DNA of 64,000 bases, from the NCBI GenBank assembly GCA_001650895.1, contig LXYH01000005.1:124001-188000 (forward strand). The letters run 5' to 3'. This stretch comes from Rhodobacteraceae bacterium EhC02 (lineage in GTDB: Bacteria; Pseudomonadota; Alphaproteobacteria; Rhodobacterales; Rhodobacteraceae). The notes beneath the pieces are model-generated. The model was not told where the DNA came from, did not search any database, and saw only the letters and a program-made list of their open reading frames with translations. Made by a program: the position numbers and the translations under genes. Every line of letters begins with the position of its first letter. Position 1 is the first letter of the stretch. Below are positions 53,485 to 62,107 of the stretch, piece by piece.

Positions 53485-53973
53485 TTATCGTGCCTCGGCC
53501 AGCGGGGCATTCAGATCCAGCCGCTTGTTGGTCATGGCCAGTTGTCCGTCGCTGTTGCGCGGCCAGTCCTCGGGCGCGCGGTCACGATAGATCTCGATGC
53601 CATTGCCATCGGGGTCGCTGAAATAGATCGCCTCGGACACACCATGGTCGGCCGCGCCCTCGATCTCGACACCGGCGGTGATCGCCTGCCGCAGGGCCGC
53701 CCCCAGTGCAGCACGATCAGGGTAGAGAAAGGCGGTGTGGTAAAGCCCCGTGTGGCCATGCGGGGCAGGCGTGCCGCCACGGCTTTCCCATGTGTTCAGC
53801 CCGATGTGGTGATGATAACCGCCTGCCGACAGAAAGGCGGCCTGATCGCCGTACCTTTGTTCCACGGCAAACCCCATGATATCGCGATAGAAGGCTATCG
53901 CACGTTCAAGGTCCGCCACCTTGAGGTGGACATGCCCGATGCGGGTTTTCGGATGTGCGGCATACTGTGTCAT
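53485..53973 (-). CDS. VOC family (glyoxalase/extradiol dioxygenase-like) metalloenzyme
   Basis: A 162-residue protein made of two beta-alpha-beta-beta-beta modules, starting TRIGHVHLKVADLERAIAFY. Metal ligand candidates are His in IGHVHLKV, His in GLYHTAFLYPD and Glu in GNGIEIYRDR. The GGYHHHIGLNTWESRGG and DHGVSEAIYFSDPDGNGIE segments resemble CatE-like catechol-2,3-dioxygenases. The ATG at 53973 follows GGAGATCCCGCC. Exact reaction unknown. Confidence 0.83.
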   Translation of the reverse strand: MTQYAAHPKTRIGHVHLKVADLERAIAFYRDIMGFAVEQRYGDQAAFLSAGGYHHHIGLNTWESRGGTPAPHGHTGLYHTAFLYPDRAALGAALRQAITAGVEIEGAADHGVSEAIYFSDPDGNGIEIYRDRAPEDWPRNSDGQLAMTNKRLDLNAPLAEAR

Positions 53974-54165
53974 GGCGGGATCTCCTTTGCAGGCAATATG
54001 CCCCTTGCGCGTCCTTGCGTTAAGATCCGGGGCTGCACCGCTCCTGTGCAGCGATGCAGATAACGCCGACCCCAAGCCATCGTGATTTGAGCCTTGGGCC
54101 GCTGCGGGATTTAAGCACCGTCAGGCAAGACGCGGGCGGCAACGGACCCGCTGGGAGGCAGCAAG

Positions 54166-54738
54166 ATGAACCGTATGACAAGACGCGCCATGGTGACCGC
54201 CGGGGCGGCCACCCTTCTGGCCGGGCGTGCCGGGGCCGCACAGGAGCCGCAGTTCCGCCCCGAAGGGCAGGGGGTGCGCAACAACCTGTCTTCGTTTCGC
54301 ATGATCCGCTGGCAGGATCATTTCGAGACGCTGCAGAATGGCGTGATCCTGGCCGATACCCGCTCGCGCGCGGTGCATTTCTGGTCAGAGGATGAAGCCA
54401 TCTACCGCCTTTACCCCAGTTCCGTGCCTGCCAGCGATGACCTGACGCGCCTTGGATACACGCGGATCGTGCGCAAGCGCGAGGGGCCGACATGGACGCC
54501 CACCCCTTCGATGCGCGAACGCGACCCCAGCCTGCCGCAGACCGTGGCGGCCGGGCCGCAAAATCCGCTTGGCACCCATGCGCTCTATCTCGACTGGCAG
54601 TATTACCTGATCCACGGCACCCATGACACGCGCAAGATCGGGCGTGCCTCCTCTGACGGATGCATCGGGCTTTATAACGAGCATATCGAAGAGCTGTTCG
54701 CCCTGGCCCGGATCGGAACGCAGGTGCGGCTGATCTGA
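54166..54738 (+). CDS. L,D-transpeptidase (YkuD family), Tat-type signal
   Basis: A 190-residue exported protein. The signal region MNRMTRRAMVTAGAATLLAG carries a twin Arg. The catalytic domain ends in HGTHDTRKIGRASSDGCIGL-YN: the conserved HGT and Cys are present, but the usual S-H-G-C-I-R is S-D-G-C-I-G here. The family cross-links peptidoglycan 3-3 or attaches proteins to it in the periplasm. Despite the two substitutions the nucleophile is intact, so activity is plausible. Confidence 0.85.
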   Translation: MNRMTRRAMVTAGAATLLAGRAGAAQEPQFRPEGQGVRNNLSSFRMIRWQDHFETLQNGVILADTRSRAVHFWSEDEAIYRLYPSSVPASDDLTRLGYTRIVRKREGPTWTPTPSMRERDPSLPQTVAAGPQNPLGTHALYLDWQYYLIHGTHDTRKIGRASSDGCIGLYNEHIEELFALARIGTQVRLI

Positions 54739-54781
54739 ACCGCAAAATCCAGACCGCGCAGAGGTTGGCCCCTGCGGTCGC

Positions 54782-56638
54782 TCAACCCTGGTGGATGTAG
54801 GTGCCGGGCGCGTCGCACAGGGCGGGATAGCCTTTGTCCTGCGCCCCCATAGGCGGCGGTGCGACAGTGGCCCCGCTGGTTCGGGCCAGCCAGCATGTCC
54901 ATTCCTGCCACCACGAACCGGGCTGCGGCGCATGCCCTTTCAGCCATGATTCAGGCCCCATGTAGCGCGCGCCCGCTTGACGATGGCTGATGCGGTAGTG
55001 TCGCCCCTTGTGCCCCGGTTCACTGAGAATGCCGCCATTATGCCCCCCCTTGGTCAGAACGAATGTCAGGTCATTGTCGGTGAAAAGCTGCGTCTTGTAG
55101 ACCGACCGCCATGGCGCGATGTGATCGCTTTCGGTCGCCACCACGAACATCGGCGCGGTGATGTCCTTGAGCGCGATCACGCGGCCTTCGACCGCGAAAC
55201 GCCCCGCGCTGATCCGGTTTTCAAGGAAGATCCCGCGCAGGTATTCGGAATGCATCCGCGCGGGCATCCGTGTCGTGTCGCCGTTCCACACCGTGATATC
55301 CGACGGCAGGTCCTCGATGCCCAGGAAGTACCGCCGCACGGCACGGGTATAGATCAGGTCCTCGGCCCGGATCGCGGCAAAGGTGCGTGCCATCTGGGGG
55401 CGGTCCAGATAGCCCTGTTCCCACATCATGTCCTCAAGAAAGGCGACCTGGCTTTCATCCAGGAACAGCAGCAGCTCGCCCGCTTCGACGAAATCGACCT
55501 GTGCGGCCATCAGCGTGACCGAGGCCAGCCTGTCATCGCCATCGCGCGCCATGCTGGCCGCCGCGATCGCAAGCATCGTGCCGCCCAGACAATAGCCGTT
55601 GGCATGCACCTTGCGCCCCGGAACGATCGCGTTGATCGCCTCCAGCGCTGCCATGACGCCACGCTTGCGGTAATCCTCAAGCGACAGGTCGGCCTGATCG
55701 GCTGTCGGGTTGCACCAGGAGATGCAGAAAACCGTGAAACCCTGCGCGACCAGATGGCGGATCAGCGAATTCTCGGGCGAGAGGTCAAGGATGTAGTATT
55801 TCATGATCCAGGCGGGCACGATCAGCACCGGTTCGGGATGCACCTGATCCGTCTGCGGGCTGTACTGGATCAGCTCCATGATGTCGTTGCGAAAGACGAC
55901 CTTGCCGGGTGTGCAGGCCAGATGCCGGCCCAGGGCATAGTCCTCGGGGATGGGGCGTTTGGCTTGGGTCAGCGTCTGCACCATGTCGGCGGCCAGATGC
56001 GCGGCACCTTCGGCAAGGTTCCGACCATGGGTCTCGACCGTCTTCTCGATGATCTCGGGGTTCAGGGCGGGAAAGTTCGAGGGCGCGACCGTGTCCAGCA
56101 TCTGCCGCATCATGAAGCCCGTGCGCTCGGCGCTCTTGTGGCGCAGGCCACGCAGGTCGTCGGTGGCGTGATCCCACCAGTCCTGAACCGCAAGGAAGCC
56201 CTGCTGCCATTGGCTGAAGGGCGGTTTGGCCCAGTCGGGATGGGACCAGCGCGTGTCATTGGCCTTGGGGCTGAAGGGGGCCTCGTCCGCCTTGCCTGTC
56301 AAGGCCGCCACACCGTGCTGCATCAGCCTGAGGGTGTTTTGCTGGGCCTTTTCGATCAGTTCCAGTTGCCGCCCCGGCGCGCGGGCCATGTGCAACCACC
56401 AATCGGTCCAGGCATCGGCCACCGCATGGGGCGAGACGCCGCCCGTGACCTGCGCCATCGCCGCCATGACGCTGCGGTCAAGATTCTGATGGGGATGCGC
56501 GGGCCGCCCTTCATGCAGCGCCGCCGCCGGCGCGTCAGGCACGACCGCAGGAAGCTGCAGCGGCTTTGTGGCCGCGAACTTGTCGCCCTTGGGTTTTCCG
56601 GTCCGCGTCCCAGCCGTTTTTGCGCCGTGGTCTGCCAT
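54782..56638 (-). CDS. phaC: Class I poly(3-hydroxyalkanoate) synthase
   Basis: A 618-residue enzyme polymerising 3-hydroxyacyl-CoA into PHB storage granules. The lipase-like box with the catalytic Cys is ANGYCLGGTMLAIAAASM at about residue 347; the catalytic Asp and His lie in MFVVATESDHIAPWRSVY and LTKGGHNGGILSEPG. N-terminal regulatory domain of about 200 residues with WWLHMARAPGRQLELIEKAQ. No phasin, depolymerase or phaR is adjacent in this window. Confidence 0.94.
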   Translation of the reverse strand: MADHGAKTAGTRTGKPKGDKFAATKPLQLPAVVPDAPAAALHEGRPAHPHQNLDRSVMAAMAQVTGGVSPHAVADAWTDWWLHMARAPGRQLELIEKAQQNTLRLMQHGVAALTGKADEAPFSPKANDTRWSHPDWAKPPFSQWQQGFLAVQDWWDHATDDLRGLRHKSAERTGFMMRQMLDTVAPSNFPALNPEIIEKTVETHGRNLAEGAAHLAADMVQTLTQAKRPIPEDYALGRHLACTPGKVVFRNDIMELIQYSPQTDQVHPEPVLIVPAWIMKYYILDLSPENSLIRHLVAQGFTVFCISWCNPTADQADLSLEDYRKRGVMAALEAINAIVPGRKVHANGYCLGGTMLAIAAASMARDGDDRLASVTLMAAQVDFVEAGELLLFLDESQVAFLEDMMWEQGYLDRPQMARTFAAIRAEDLIYTRAVRRYFLGIEDLPSDITVWNGDTTRMPARMHSEYLRGIFLENRISAGRFAVEGRVIALKDITAPMFVVATESDHIAPWRSVYKTQLFTDNDLTFVLTKGGHNGGILSEPGHKGRHYRISHRQAGARYMGPESWLKGHAPQPGSWWQEWTCWLARTSGATVAPPPMGAQDKGYPALCDAPGTYIHQG

Positions 56639-56699
56639 ATGATCCCCCTTGCCAAGAAAGGATCATAGCAGTCGTGACCCTGTCGGGCATTGACCTGCG

Positions 56700-57797
56700 T
56701 CAAGCGTCATGCGCGTTCCGCGCGGCACGGCGCAACCGGCGTGTCAGGGCGCTGATCAGCAGGGATTGCAGCAGGGCAAGCAAGGATGCCAGCGCCCCGA
56801 TCAGGCCGCCGAAGATGAACCAGACCTCATCGGCGACACGCATCGTCAGCCGCATCACGCGGCTTTTGCCCAGTATTTCGATCGTACCCACCATCCGCGG
56901 CCCCAGCGCATCCGAGGCGCGCGCCATCCGCGACAGATCGGCGGGGTCGTCGAGGTGTTTCATCAGGTGCAGCGTCTCGAGGGTCGATGTGTTGCCGACC
57001 AGACGTCCGGCGTCCTCGACGAGCACGGCGGCAGGGCGCATAACGGCCGGGCGCATGAGCCCGGCCAGATCATCCAGCCCGCGCACTTGTCCGATCCCGC
57101 TCCAATCCACGCCTTCGCGGAAAACGCGCACCAGTGGCCGGGTCATGGCATCGGGCAAGCGGTTCATGGATTTGGCCATTTTGCCCAATCCGGCACCGGC
57201 CTTGATGGTCAGGCTGCTGCCACCCGACCACAGCGCCAGCGTCACGGCCGTCAACCCGATGACCGAGAGGATCAATTCGACCTCATCCACATCGCGTCCC
57301 GCGATGTAGTCAAGCCCGCCCCGGGTGACGCCGGCCAGATCGCCGAGGGGCGACAACTCGATCGGGGCGCGGCACAGCAGAACCAGGGTCATGTCGCAGG
57401 CTGTTGCATCGCGGATGCATTGCAGGCACTGGCCAGCAGTTTTCCAGAACCCGCTATCCGCCTCCCATGCTGCCGCGCGCCGTGCCAGCAGATCGGTGGG
57501 CAGGGGAATGGCGCGTTCCGCCGCCACCCCCTCGACCGCTTCGATCGCCAGCCAGTTGCGCGGCACCTCGGTCAGCAGATCCTCGATCCGCGCCGCGACG
57601 GCCTCGGGCGTGGCGTGAACGGCCAGCGCATGTTCAGTCGCGGCCGCCAGCCCGTCTGTGCTGCGCGCAACGAAGGCCGCGCCGACAGGGGCCTTCGCCA
57701 GGGCCGAGATGTTGATCGCCGCCAGCATCAGCGATGCGATCATCAGCCCGGTCAGCAGCAGTCGTGCCATCAGGCGGATCGCGCCACCGCGCATCAA
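56700..57797 (-). CDS. Membrane protein of unknown function encoded behind trpS
   Basis: A 365-residue protein with an N-terminal TM (about 10-32, [20 protein letters not shown]), a periplasmic region with a Cys-rich loop ([19 protein letters not shown]), a weak hydrophobic segment at about 175-195 ([19 protein letters not shown]), an amphipathic middle and a C-terminal TM (about 328-350, [20 protein letters not shown]). I recognise no domain. Its start overlaps the end of trpS by four bases, so it is co-translated, but the pairing says little about its role. Confidence 0.8.
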   Translation of the reverse strand: MMRGGAIRLMARLLLTGLMIASLMLAAINISALAKAPVGAAFVARSTDGLAAATEHALAVHATPEAVAARIEDLLTEVPRNWLAIEAVEGVAAERAIPLPTDLLARRAAAWEADSGFWKTAGQCLQCIRDATACDMTLVLLCRAPIELSPLGDLAGVTRGGLDYIAGRDVDEVELILSVIGLTAVTLALWSGGSSLTIKAGAGLGKMAKSMNRLPDAMTRPLVRVFREGVDWSGIGQVRGLDDLAGLMRPAVMRPAAVLVEDAGRLVGNTSTLETLHLMKHLDDPADLSRMARASDALGPRMVGTIEILGKSRVMRLTMRVADEVWFIFGGLIGALASLLALLQSLLISALTRRLRRAARNAHDA

Positions 57798-58840
57798 CTG
57801 CGGATCATGCCCACGATGTCATAGGTCTTTTGCAGGATCGGGCTGGCGATCTCTCGGGCGCGGGCAGCACCTTGTCCGAGGATCCGGTCGATCTCGGCCG
57901 GGTCCTGCATCAGCCGCGCCATTTCCGACGAGATGGGCGAGAGTTTCGCCACCGCCAGATCGGCCAGCATCGGCTTGAACTCGGAAAACTGCTTGCCTCC
58001 GACCTCATGCAGCACCGCATCCACCGTGCTGTCGGACAGGGCGGCATAGATGTTCACCAGGTTGCGCGCATCCGGGCGGCCCTCCAGCCCTGCGGCCTCG
58101 GACGGCAGCGCCTCGGGATCAGTCTTGGCCTTGCGGATCTTCTTGGCGATCGTGTCGGCATCGTCGGTCATGTTGATGCGGCTGGCATCCGACGGATCGG
58201 ATTTCGACATCTTCTTGGACCCGTCCCGCAGGCTCATGACGCGGGTGGCGGCCCCTTCGATCACCGGTTCGGTGATCGGGAAGAAATCGACGCCGTAATC
58301 ATGATTGAACTTGGCCGCCACATCGCGGGTCAGTTCAAGATGCTGTTTCTGATCCTCGCCGACCGGCACATGCGTCGCATGATAGAGCAGGATGTCCGCG
58401 GCCATCAGCGCAGGGTAGGCAAACAGGCCCAGCGAGGCGTTCTCGGCATTCTTGCCCGCCTTGTCCTTCCACTGGGTCATCCGGCCCATCCAGCCCATCC
58501 GCGCCACGCAGTTGAAGATCCAGGCCAGTTGCGCATGTTCGGGCACCTGGCTCTGGTTGAAAAGGATCGACTTCGCCGGGTCCAGACCGGCGGCGATGTA
58601 GCCCGCCGTCAGCTCGCGCGTCTGGCGGCGCAGGGCAGCGGGGTCTTGCCAGACGGTGATGGCATGCAGATCGACCACGCAATAGATCGTGGGCGTGCCG
58701 CTGTCCTGCATCTGCACGAAGCGCTTGATCGCGCCCAGGTAATTGCCAAGGGTCAGCCCGCCCGAGGGCTGGATCCCCGAGAAGACGCGCGGGGTGAAGG
58801 CCGCGTTCGGGTTGGATTGCGTGTGGACCGCATCCGCCAT
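57794..58840 (-). CDS. trpS: Tryptophanyl-tRNA synthetase
   Basis: A 348-residue class I synthetase. The HIGH-type motif is [23 protein letters not shown] is [13 protein letters not shown], and the Trp/ATP site includes [16 protein letters not shown]. The ATG at 58840 was chosen over a long upstream frame because [19 protein letters not shown] leads straight into the catalytic fold. The glnD, murJ, trpS neighbourhood is common in Rhodobacteraceae; here two extra genes lie between murJ and trpS. Confidence 0.95.
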   Translation of the reverse strand: MADAVHTQSNPNAAFTPRVFSGIQPSGGLTLGNYLGAIKRFVQMQDSGTPTIYCVVDLHAITVWQDPAALRRQTRELTAGYIAAGLDPAKSILFNQSQVPEHAQLAWIFNCVARMGWMGRMTQWKDKAGKNAENASLGLFAYPALMAADILLYHATHVPVGEDQKQHLELTRDVAAKFNHDYGVDFFPITEPVIEGAATRVMSLRDGSKKMSKSDPSDASRINMTDDADTIAKKIRKAKTDPEALPSEAAGLEGRPDARNLVNIYAALSDSTVDAVLHEVGGKQFSEFKPMLADLAVAKLSPISSEMARLMQDPAEIDRILGQGAARAREIASPILQKTYDIVGMIRS

Positions 58841-58916
58841 GATGACATCTCCGTCTGGATTTATGGGTGCGGCTGGCTTACCCATGCCCCAGTGCCCCGT
58901 CAAGCAAAGGTCCGTC

Positions 58917-59621
58917 ATGCAGCCACAACGCCAGAACACGGGCGGTTTCAACGCAAGCCCCGTCAACCCGCTGCCGCGCGTGGTGATCGCGCTGTTCGCC
59001 GTCGTCATGGGGATCGAGGGGCTGTTCAGCCTGGGCGCGCAGGGGATCATCGGCGGGCCGCAAGCCATCGGCTGGCGGCTGGGCGCAATCCAGGGCTATG
59101 CGTTTTCTGCCGAGATATTCCAGTGGATGCTGGCGAATGGCCGCTGGCCGACCGAGCATCTGGCCCGTTTCGTCACCTATCCCTTCATCCATGGCAATTT
59201 CACCCATGCGCTGTTCGCCGGTGTGATGCTGCTGGCGCTGGGCAAGTTCGTGGGCGAGGTGTTCCGGGGCTGGGCTGTCCTTGCTGTATTTTTCGGCGCC
59301 TCGATCGGAGGGGCTGCGATCTATGGTCTGCTGGCCGCTTCGCCCATTCCGCTGCTCGGGGCCTTTCCGGGGGTCTATGGCCTGATCGGGGCCTTCACTT
59401 ACCTGCTGTGGCTCAGGCTGGGGCAGGAGGGCGGGCCGCAGATCCGCGCCTTCACGCTGATCGCCTTCCTGATGGGGATCCAGCTGGTCTTCGGCATCCT
59501 GTTCGGCGGTAGCCGCGACTGGATCGCGGACCTGTCGGGTTTCGTCTTCGGTTTCGGGCTGTCCTTCGTGGTCAGCCCGGGCGGGTTTGCGCGGCTGCGC
59601 GAAAAGCTGCGCCACGACTGA
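58917..59621 (+). CDS. Rhomboid-family membrane protein, predicted catalytically inactive
   Basis: A 234-residue six-TM protein. The L1 and TM2 region ([20 protein letters not shown]) matches rhomboids (F-x-H-x-x-x-x-H-x-x-x-N). In TM4 the catalytic G-x-S-G is replaced: [15 protein letters not shown] has no Ser. In TM6 the catalytic His in A-H-x-x-G is replaced by Asp in [11 protein letters not shown]. With both members of the Ser-His dyad missing it should be a pseudoprotease that may still bind membrane proteins. Start at 58917 gives a short polar N-terminus before TM1. It is divergent from trpS. Confidence 0.84.
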   Translation: MQPQRQNTGGFNASPVNPLPRVVIALFAVVMGIEGLFSLGAQGIIGGPQAIGWRLGAIQGYAFSAEIFQWMLANGRWPTEHLARFVTYPFIHGNFTHALFAGVMLLALGKFVGEVFRGWAVLAVFFGASIGGAAIYGLLAASPIPLLGAFPGVYGLIGAFTYLLWLRLGQEGGPQIRAFTLIAFLMGIQLVFGILFGGSRDWIADLSGFVFGFGLSFVVSPGGFARLREKLRHD

Positions 59622-59640
59622 TGCGCGCGCGGCACCGTCC

Positions 59641-59681
59641 GGATGCGCTCCGCGCGGGGATATTTGCGGCAAGAAGAAGCA
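59641..59681 (+). repeat. Palindromic repeat, copy E (short form, behind the rhomboid gene)
   Basis: GGATGCGCTCCGCGCGGGGA followed by TATTTGCGGCAAGAAGAAGC, 19 bases after the rhomboid stop, in sense orientation. Near-identical to copy D. Confidence 0.8.
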
Positions 59682-59754
59682 GAATCGGCTAGACTGTCTG
59701 CGGGTAGCTTCGGCGGTCCTTGGCCCGGAGCCTGCCCGCGGGGGGAGGCGCGCG

Positions 59755-60396
59755 ATGCGATTTGCGGATCGGACGGATGCGGGGCGGCAACTGGCCCTGG
59801 CCCTGGCAGAGCTTGATCTGGATGATCCCGTGGTGCTGGCGTTGCCGCGGGGCGGTGTGCCGGTGGCGATCGAGGTGGCCCGTGCCCTGAAAGCCCCGCT
59901 GGACCTTGTGATGGTACGCAAGATCGGTTTGCCGGAGCAACCCGAGGTGGCCCTGGCTGCCGTCGTGGACGGCGCGCGCCCCGATCTTGAGGTGAATGAG
60001 GGCATTGCCCGTCACGCAGGCTATGACAGGCTGGACATCGTGAAGCTGGCCGAACCCGCCCTGGCCGAGATCGCGCGGCGGCGGGCAGCCTACCTGGCCG
60101 GGCGCGATCCTGTCCCGCTGGGCGGACGCACCGCGATCATCGTGGATGACGGGATCGCCACCGGGGCCACGGTCCGCGTGGCGCTGCGATCCGTCAGGAA
60201 GCAGAACCCGGCACGCCTGGTGCTGGCCGTGCCTGTCGCATCGCCTGAAGCCCTGGAGGCGCTTGCCCCTTTGGCGGATGATGTGATCTGCCTGCTCCAG
60301 CCCTCGCATTTCATCGCGGTCGGTGCGCATTACGCGGTTTTCGACCAGGTGGAAGATGACAGGGTGATTGCCCTGCTGGCCGCGGCTGCGGGCTGA
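59755..60396 (+). CDS. Type I phosphoribosyltransferase family protein
   Basis: A 213-residue protein with the PRPP-binding loop TAIIVDDGIATGATVRVAL (the DDGxATGAT form of PRTases) and N-terminal VVLALPRGGVPVAIEVA. Related proteins occur alone or fused to hydrolases and have no firm substrate. The ATG at 59755 follows GGGGGGAGGCGCGCG. It is convergent with murJ, five bases apart. Confidence 0.83.
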   Translation: MRFADRTDAGRQLALALAELDLDDPVVLALPRGGVPVAIEVARALKAPLDLVMVRKIGLPEQPEVALAAVVDGARPDLEVNEGIARHAGYDRLDIVKLAEPALAEIARRRAAYLAGRDPVPLGGRTAIIVDDGIATGATVRVALRSVRKQNPARLVLAVPVASPEALEALAPLADDVICLLQPSHFIAVGAHYAVFDQVEDDRVIALLAAAAG

Positions 60397-60400
60397 GGGA

Positions 60401-61951
60401 TCATGCGCTGCCGCCACGCTGGAAGGCACGCCGGAATTCGCCCAGCCGGAAGGCACCGATCAGCTGCCCGATGCCGAAATAGCTGATCATGCCGATCAGG
60501 ATCAGCCCCAGCAGCGCCAGATAGCGCCATCCCGCCATCGCGAAGAAGGGCGACATGCCCACCATCGCCAGCCAGAGCACAAGCCCCATGGCGGCGGATG
60601 CCGCGATGATCCGCCAGATCCGCTGGTGAAAGCGTGCATCGAAGCGGGCGACCTCGCCCATCGGGCGCGTCCCGCGCGCCAGAAGCGCCACCATCATCCA
60701 TGCCGCCAGCGTGGTGGCGATGGCGCAGGCAATCCAGCCGATCACGGGGGCCAGACCAATCGCCAGAGCGGCGTTCACCACCATGGCCACGACCGCATAG
60801 CGGAACGGGCTGCGCGTGTCCTCGCGGGCGAAGTAAAGCGGTTGCAGGATCTTCTGAACCACGAAGGCGGGCAGGCCAAGGCCATAGACCGCCACGGCCA
60901 TGGCAATGGCGGCACTGTCGTCCGAGGTGGTCGCGCCGCGTTCGAACAGCACCGAGACAAGCGGCAGCGGCACGACCATCAGGGCCACTGCGGCGGGAAT
61001 GGTCAGGGCCAGCGATATCTCTGCCGCGCGGCTGAGAGCGTTGCGCCCGCCCGCGTCGTCATTGGCGGCCAGCCTGCGCGACAGATCGGGCAGAAGCACC
61101 ACGCCGATGGCGATGCCGACGACGCCCAGCGGCAGCTGGTACAGCCTGTCAGCCGCATAAAGCCAGCCGACGGCACGGTCGAAATAGCTGGCGACCTGCT
61201 GGCCGACCAGCAGGTTGACCTGCACGACACCACCCGCTAGCGCCGCCGGAACAGCGATGCGCACGAGGCGCTGCATCTCGGGCGTCCAGCGCGGGCGGCG
61301 CGGCATCAGGGTGAACCCGGCCTGGCGGGCCGCATACCAGACCAGCGCCAGTTGCGCGACACCGGCGACGGGAATGCCCCAGATCAGCGCCGTGCCCACA
61401 TCGACGTCCAGCGACGCGGCACCGACCATGGCCCCCACGAGGATCACGTTCAAAAGAACCGGCGCGGCCGCGGCGGCCGCAAAGCGGCCCGTCGCATTCA
61501 GCACCCCGGACAGGAGCGCCGCAAGCGAGATAAAAAGGATATAGGGAAAAACGATGCGACCGAATTCGACCGACAGCGTGAACTGTTCCTGGCCCGCAAA
61601 GCCGCTGGCCATCCCGTAGATCAGCCAGGGCATGCACAGCTGTGCCACGAGCGTCAGCACGATCAGGACCGAAGCCAGCCCCGAAAAGGCATTTTCGGCG
61701 AAGTCGCGCGCGTCCTCGCCAGCCTCGTATTTCTTCGAGAACATCGGCACGAAAGCCATGTTGAACGCGCCTTCGGCAAAGAAGCGGCGGAACATGTTGG
61801 GCAGGCGGAAGGCCACCACGAAAGCCTCGTAGGCGGGGCCGGTGCCAAGATAGGCCAGGATCATCGCATCGCGCACGAAACCCAGAACCCGGCTGGCCAG
61901 GGTCCAGAGCCCCACTGTCATGAAGCCGGCGATCAGGCGGATGGGTTTCAT
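60401..61951 (-). CDS. murJ: Lipid II flippase MurJ
   Basis: A 516-residue MOP-superfamily protein with about 14 TMs that turns lipid II across the inner membrane for peptidoglycan synthesis. The start MKPIRLIAGFMTVGLWTLAS leads into the family signature RVLGFVRDAMILAYLGTG, PNMFRRFFAEGAFNMAFVPM and VGIAIGVVLLPDLSRRLA. The essential Arg residues of TM1 (SRVLGFVRD) are present. It lies 156 bp behind glnD on the same strand. Confidence 0.95.
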   Translation of the reverse strand: MKPIRLIAGFMTVGLWTLASRVLGFVRDAMILAYLGTGPAYEAFVVAFRLPNMFRRFFAEGAFNMAFVPMFSKKYEAGEDARDFAENAFSGLASVLIVLTLVAQLCMPWLIYGMASGFAGQEQFTLSVEFGRIVFPYILFISLAALLSGVLNATGRFAAAAAAPVLLNVILVGAMVGAASLDVDVGTALIWGIPVAGVAQLALVWYAARQAGFTLMPRRPRWTPEMQRLVRIAVPAALAGGVVQVNLLVGQQVASYFDRAVGWLYAADRLYQLPLGVVGIAIGVVLLPDLSRRLAANDDAGGRNALSRAAEISLALTIPAAVALMVVPLPLVSVLFERGATTSDDSAAIAMAVAVYGLGLPAFVVQKILQPLYFAREDTRSPFRYAVVAMVVNAALAIGLAPVIGWIACAIATTLAAWMMVALLARGTRPMGEVARFDARFHQRIWRIIAASAAMGLVLWLAMVGMSPFFAMAGWRYLALLGLILIGMISYFGIGQLIGAFRLGEFRRAFQRGGSA

Positions 61952-62107
61952 GGCTTGCGGCCTTTCATGCACATGCCTTCGAAGTACCCCAAGCCCTTGC
62001 AGGTTGGAAGGCCCAGCCATGCGGATCCATCATTGGCCGAACGGCAGGCAGTCTTTTGCCGCAACCCGGCAGGGAAGGCCCTGCTGACTGGCGCCGCGCG
62101 CCGGACA

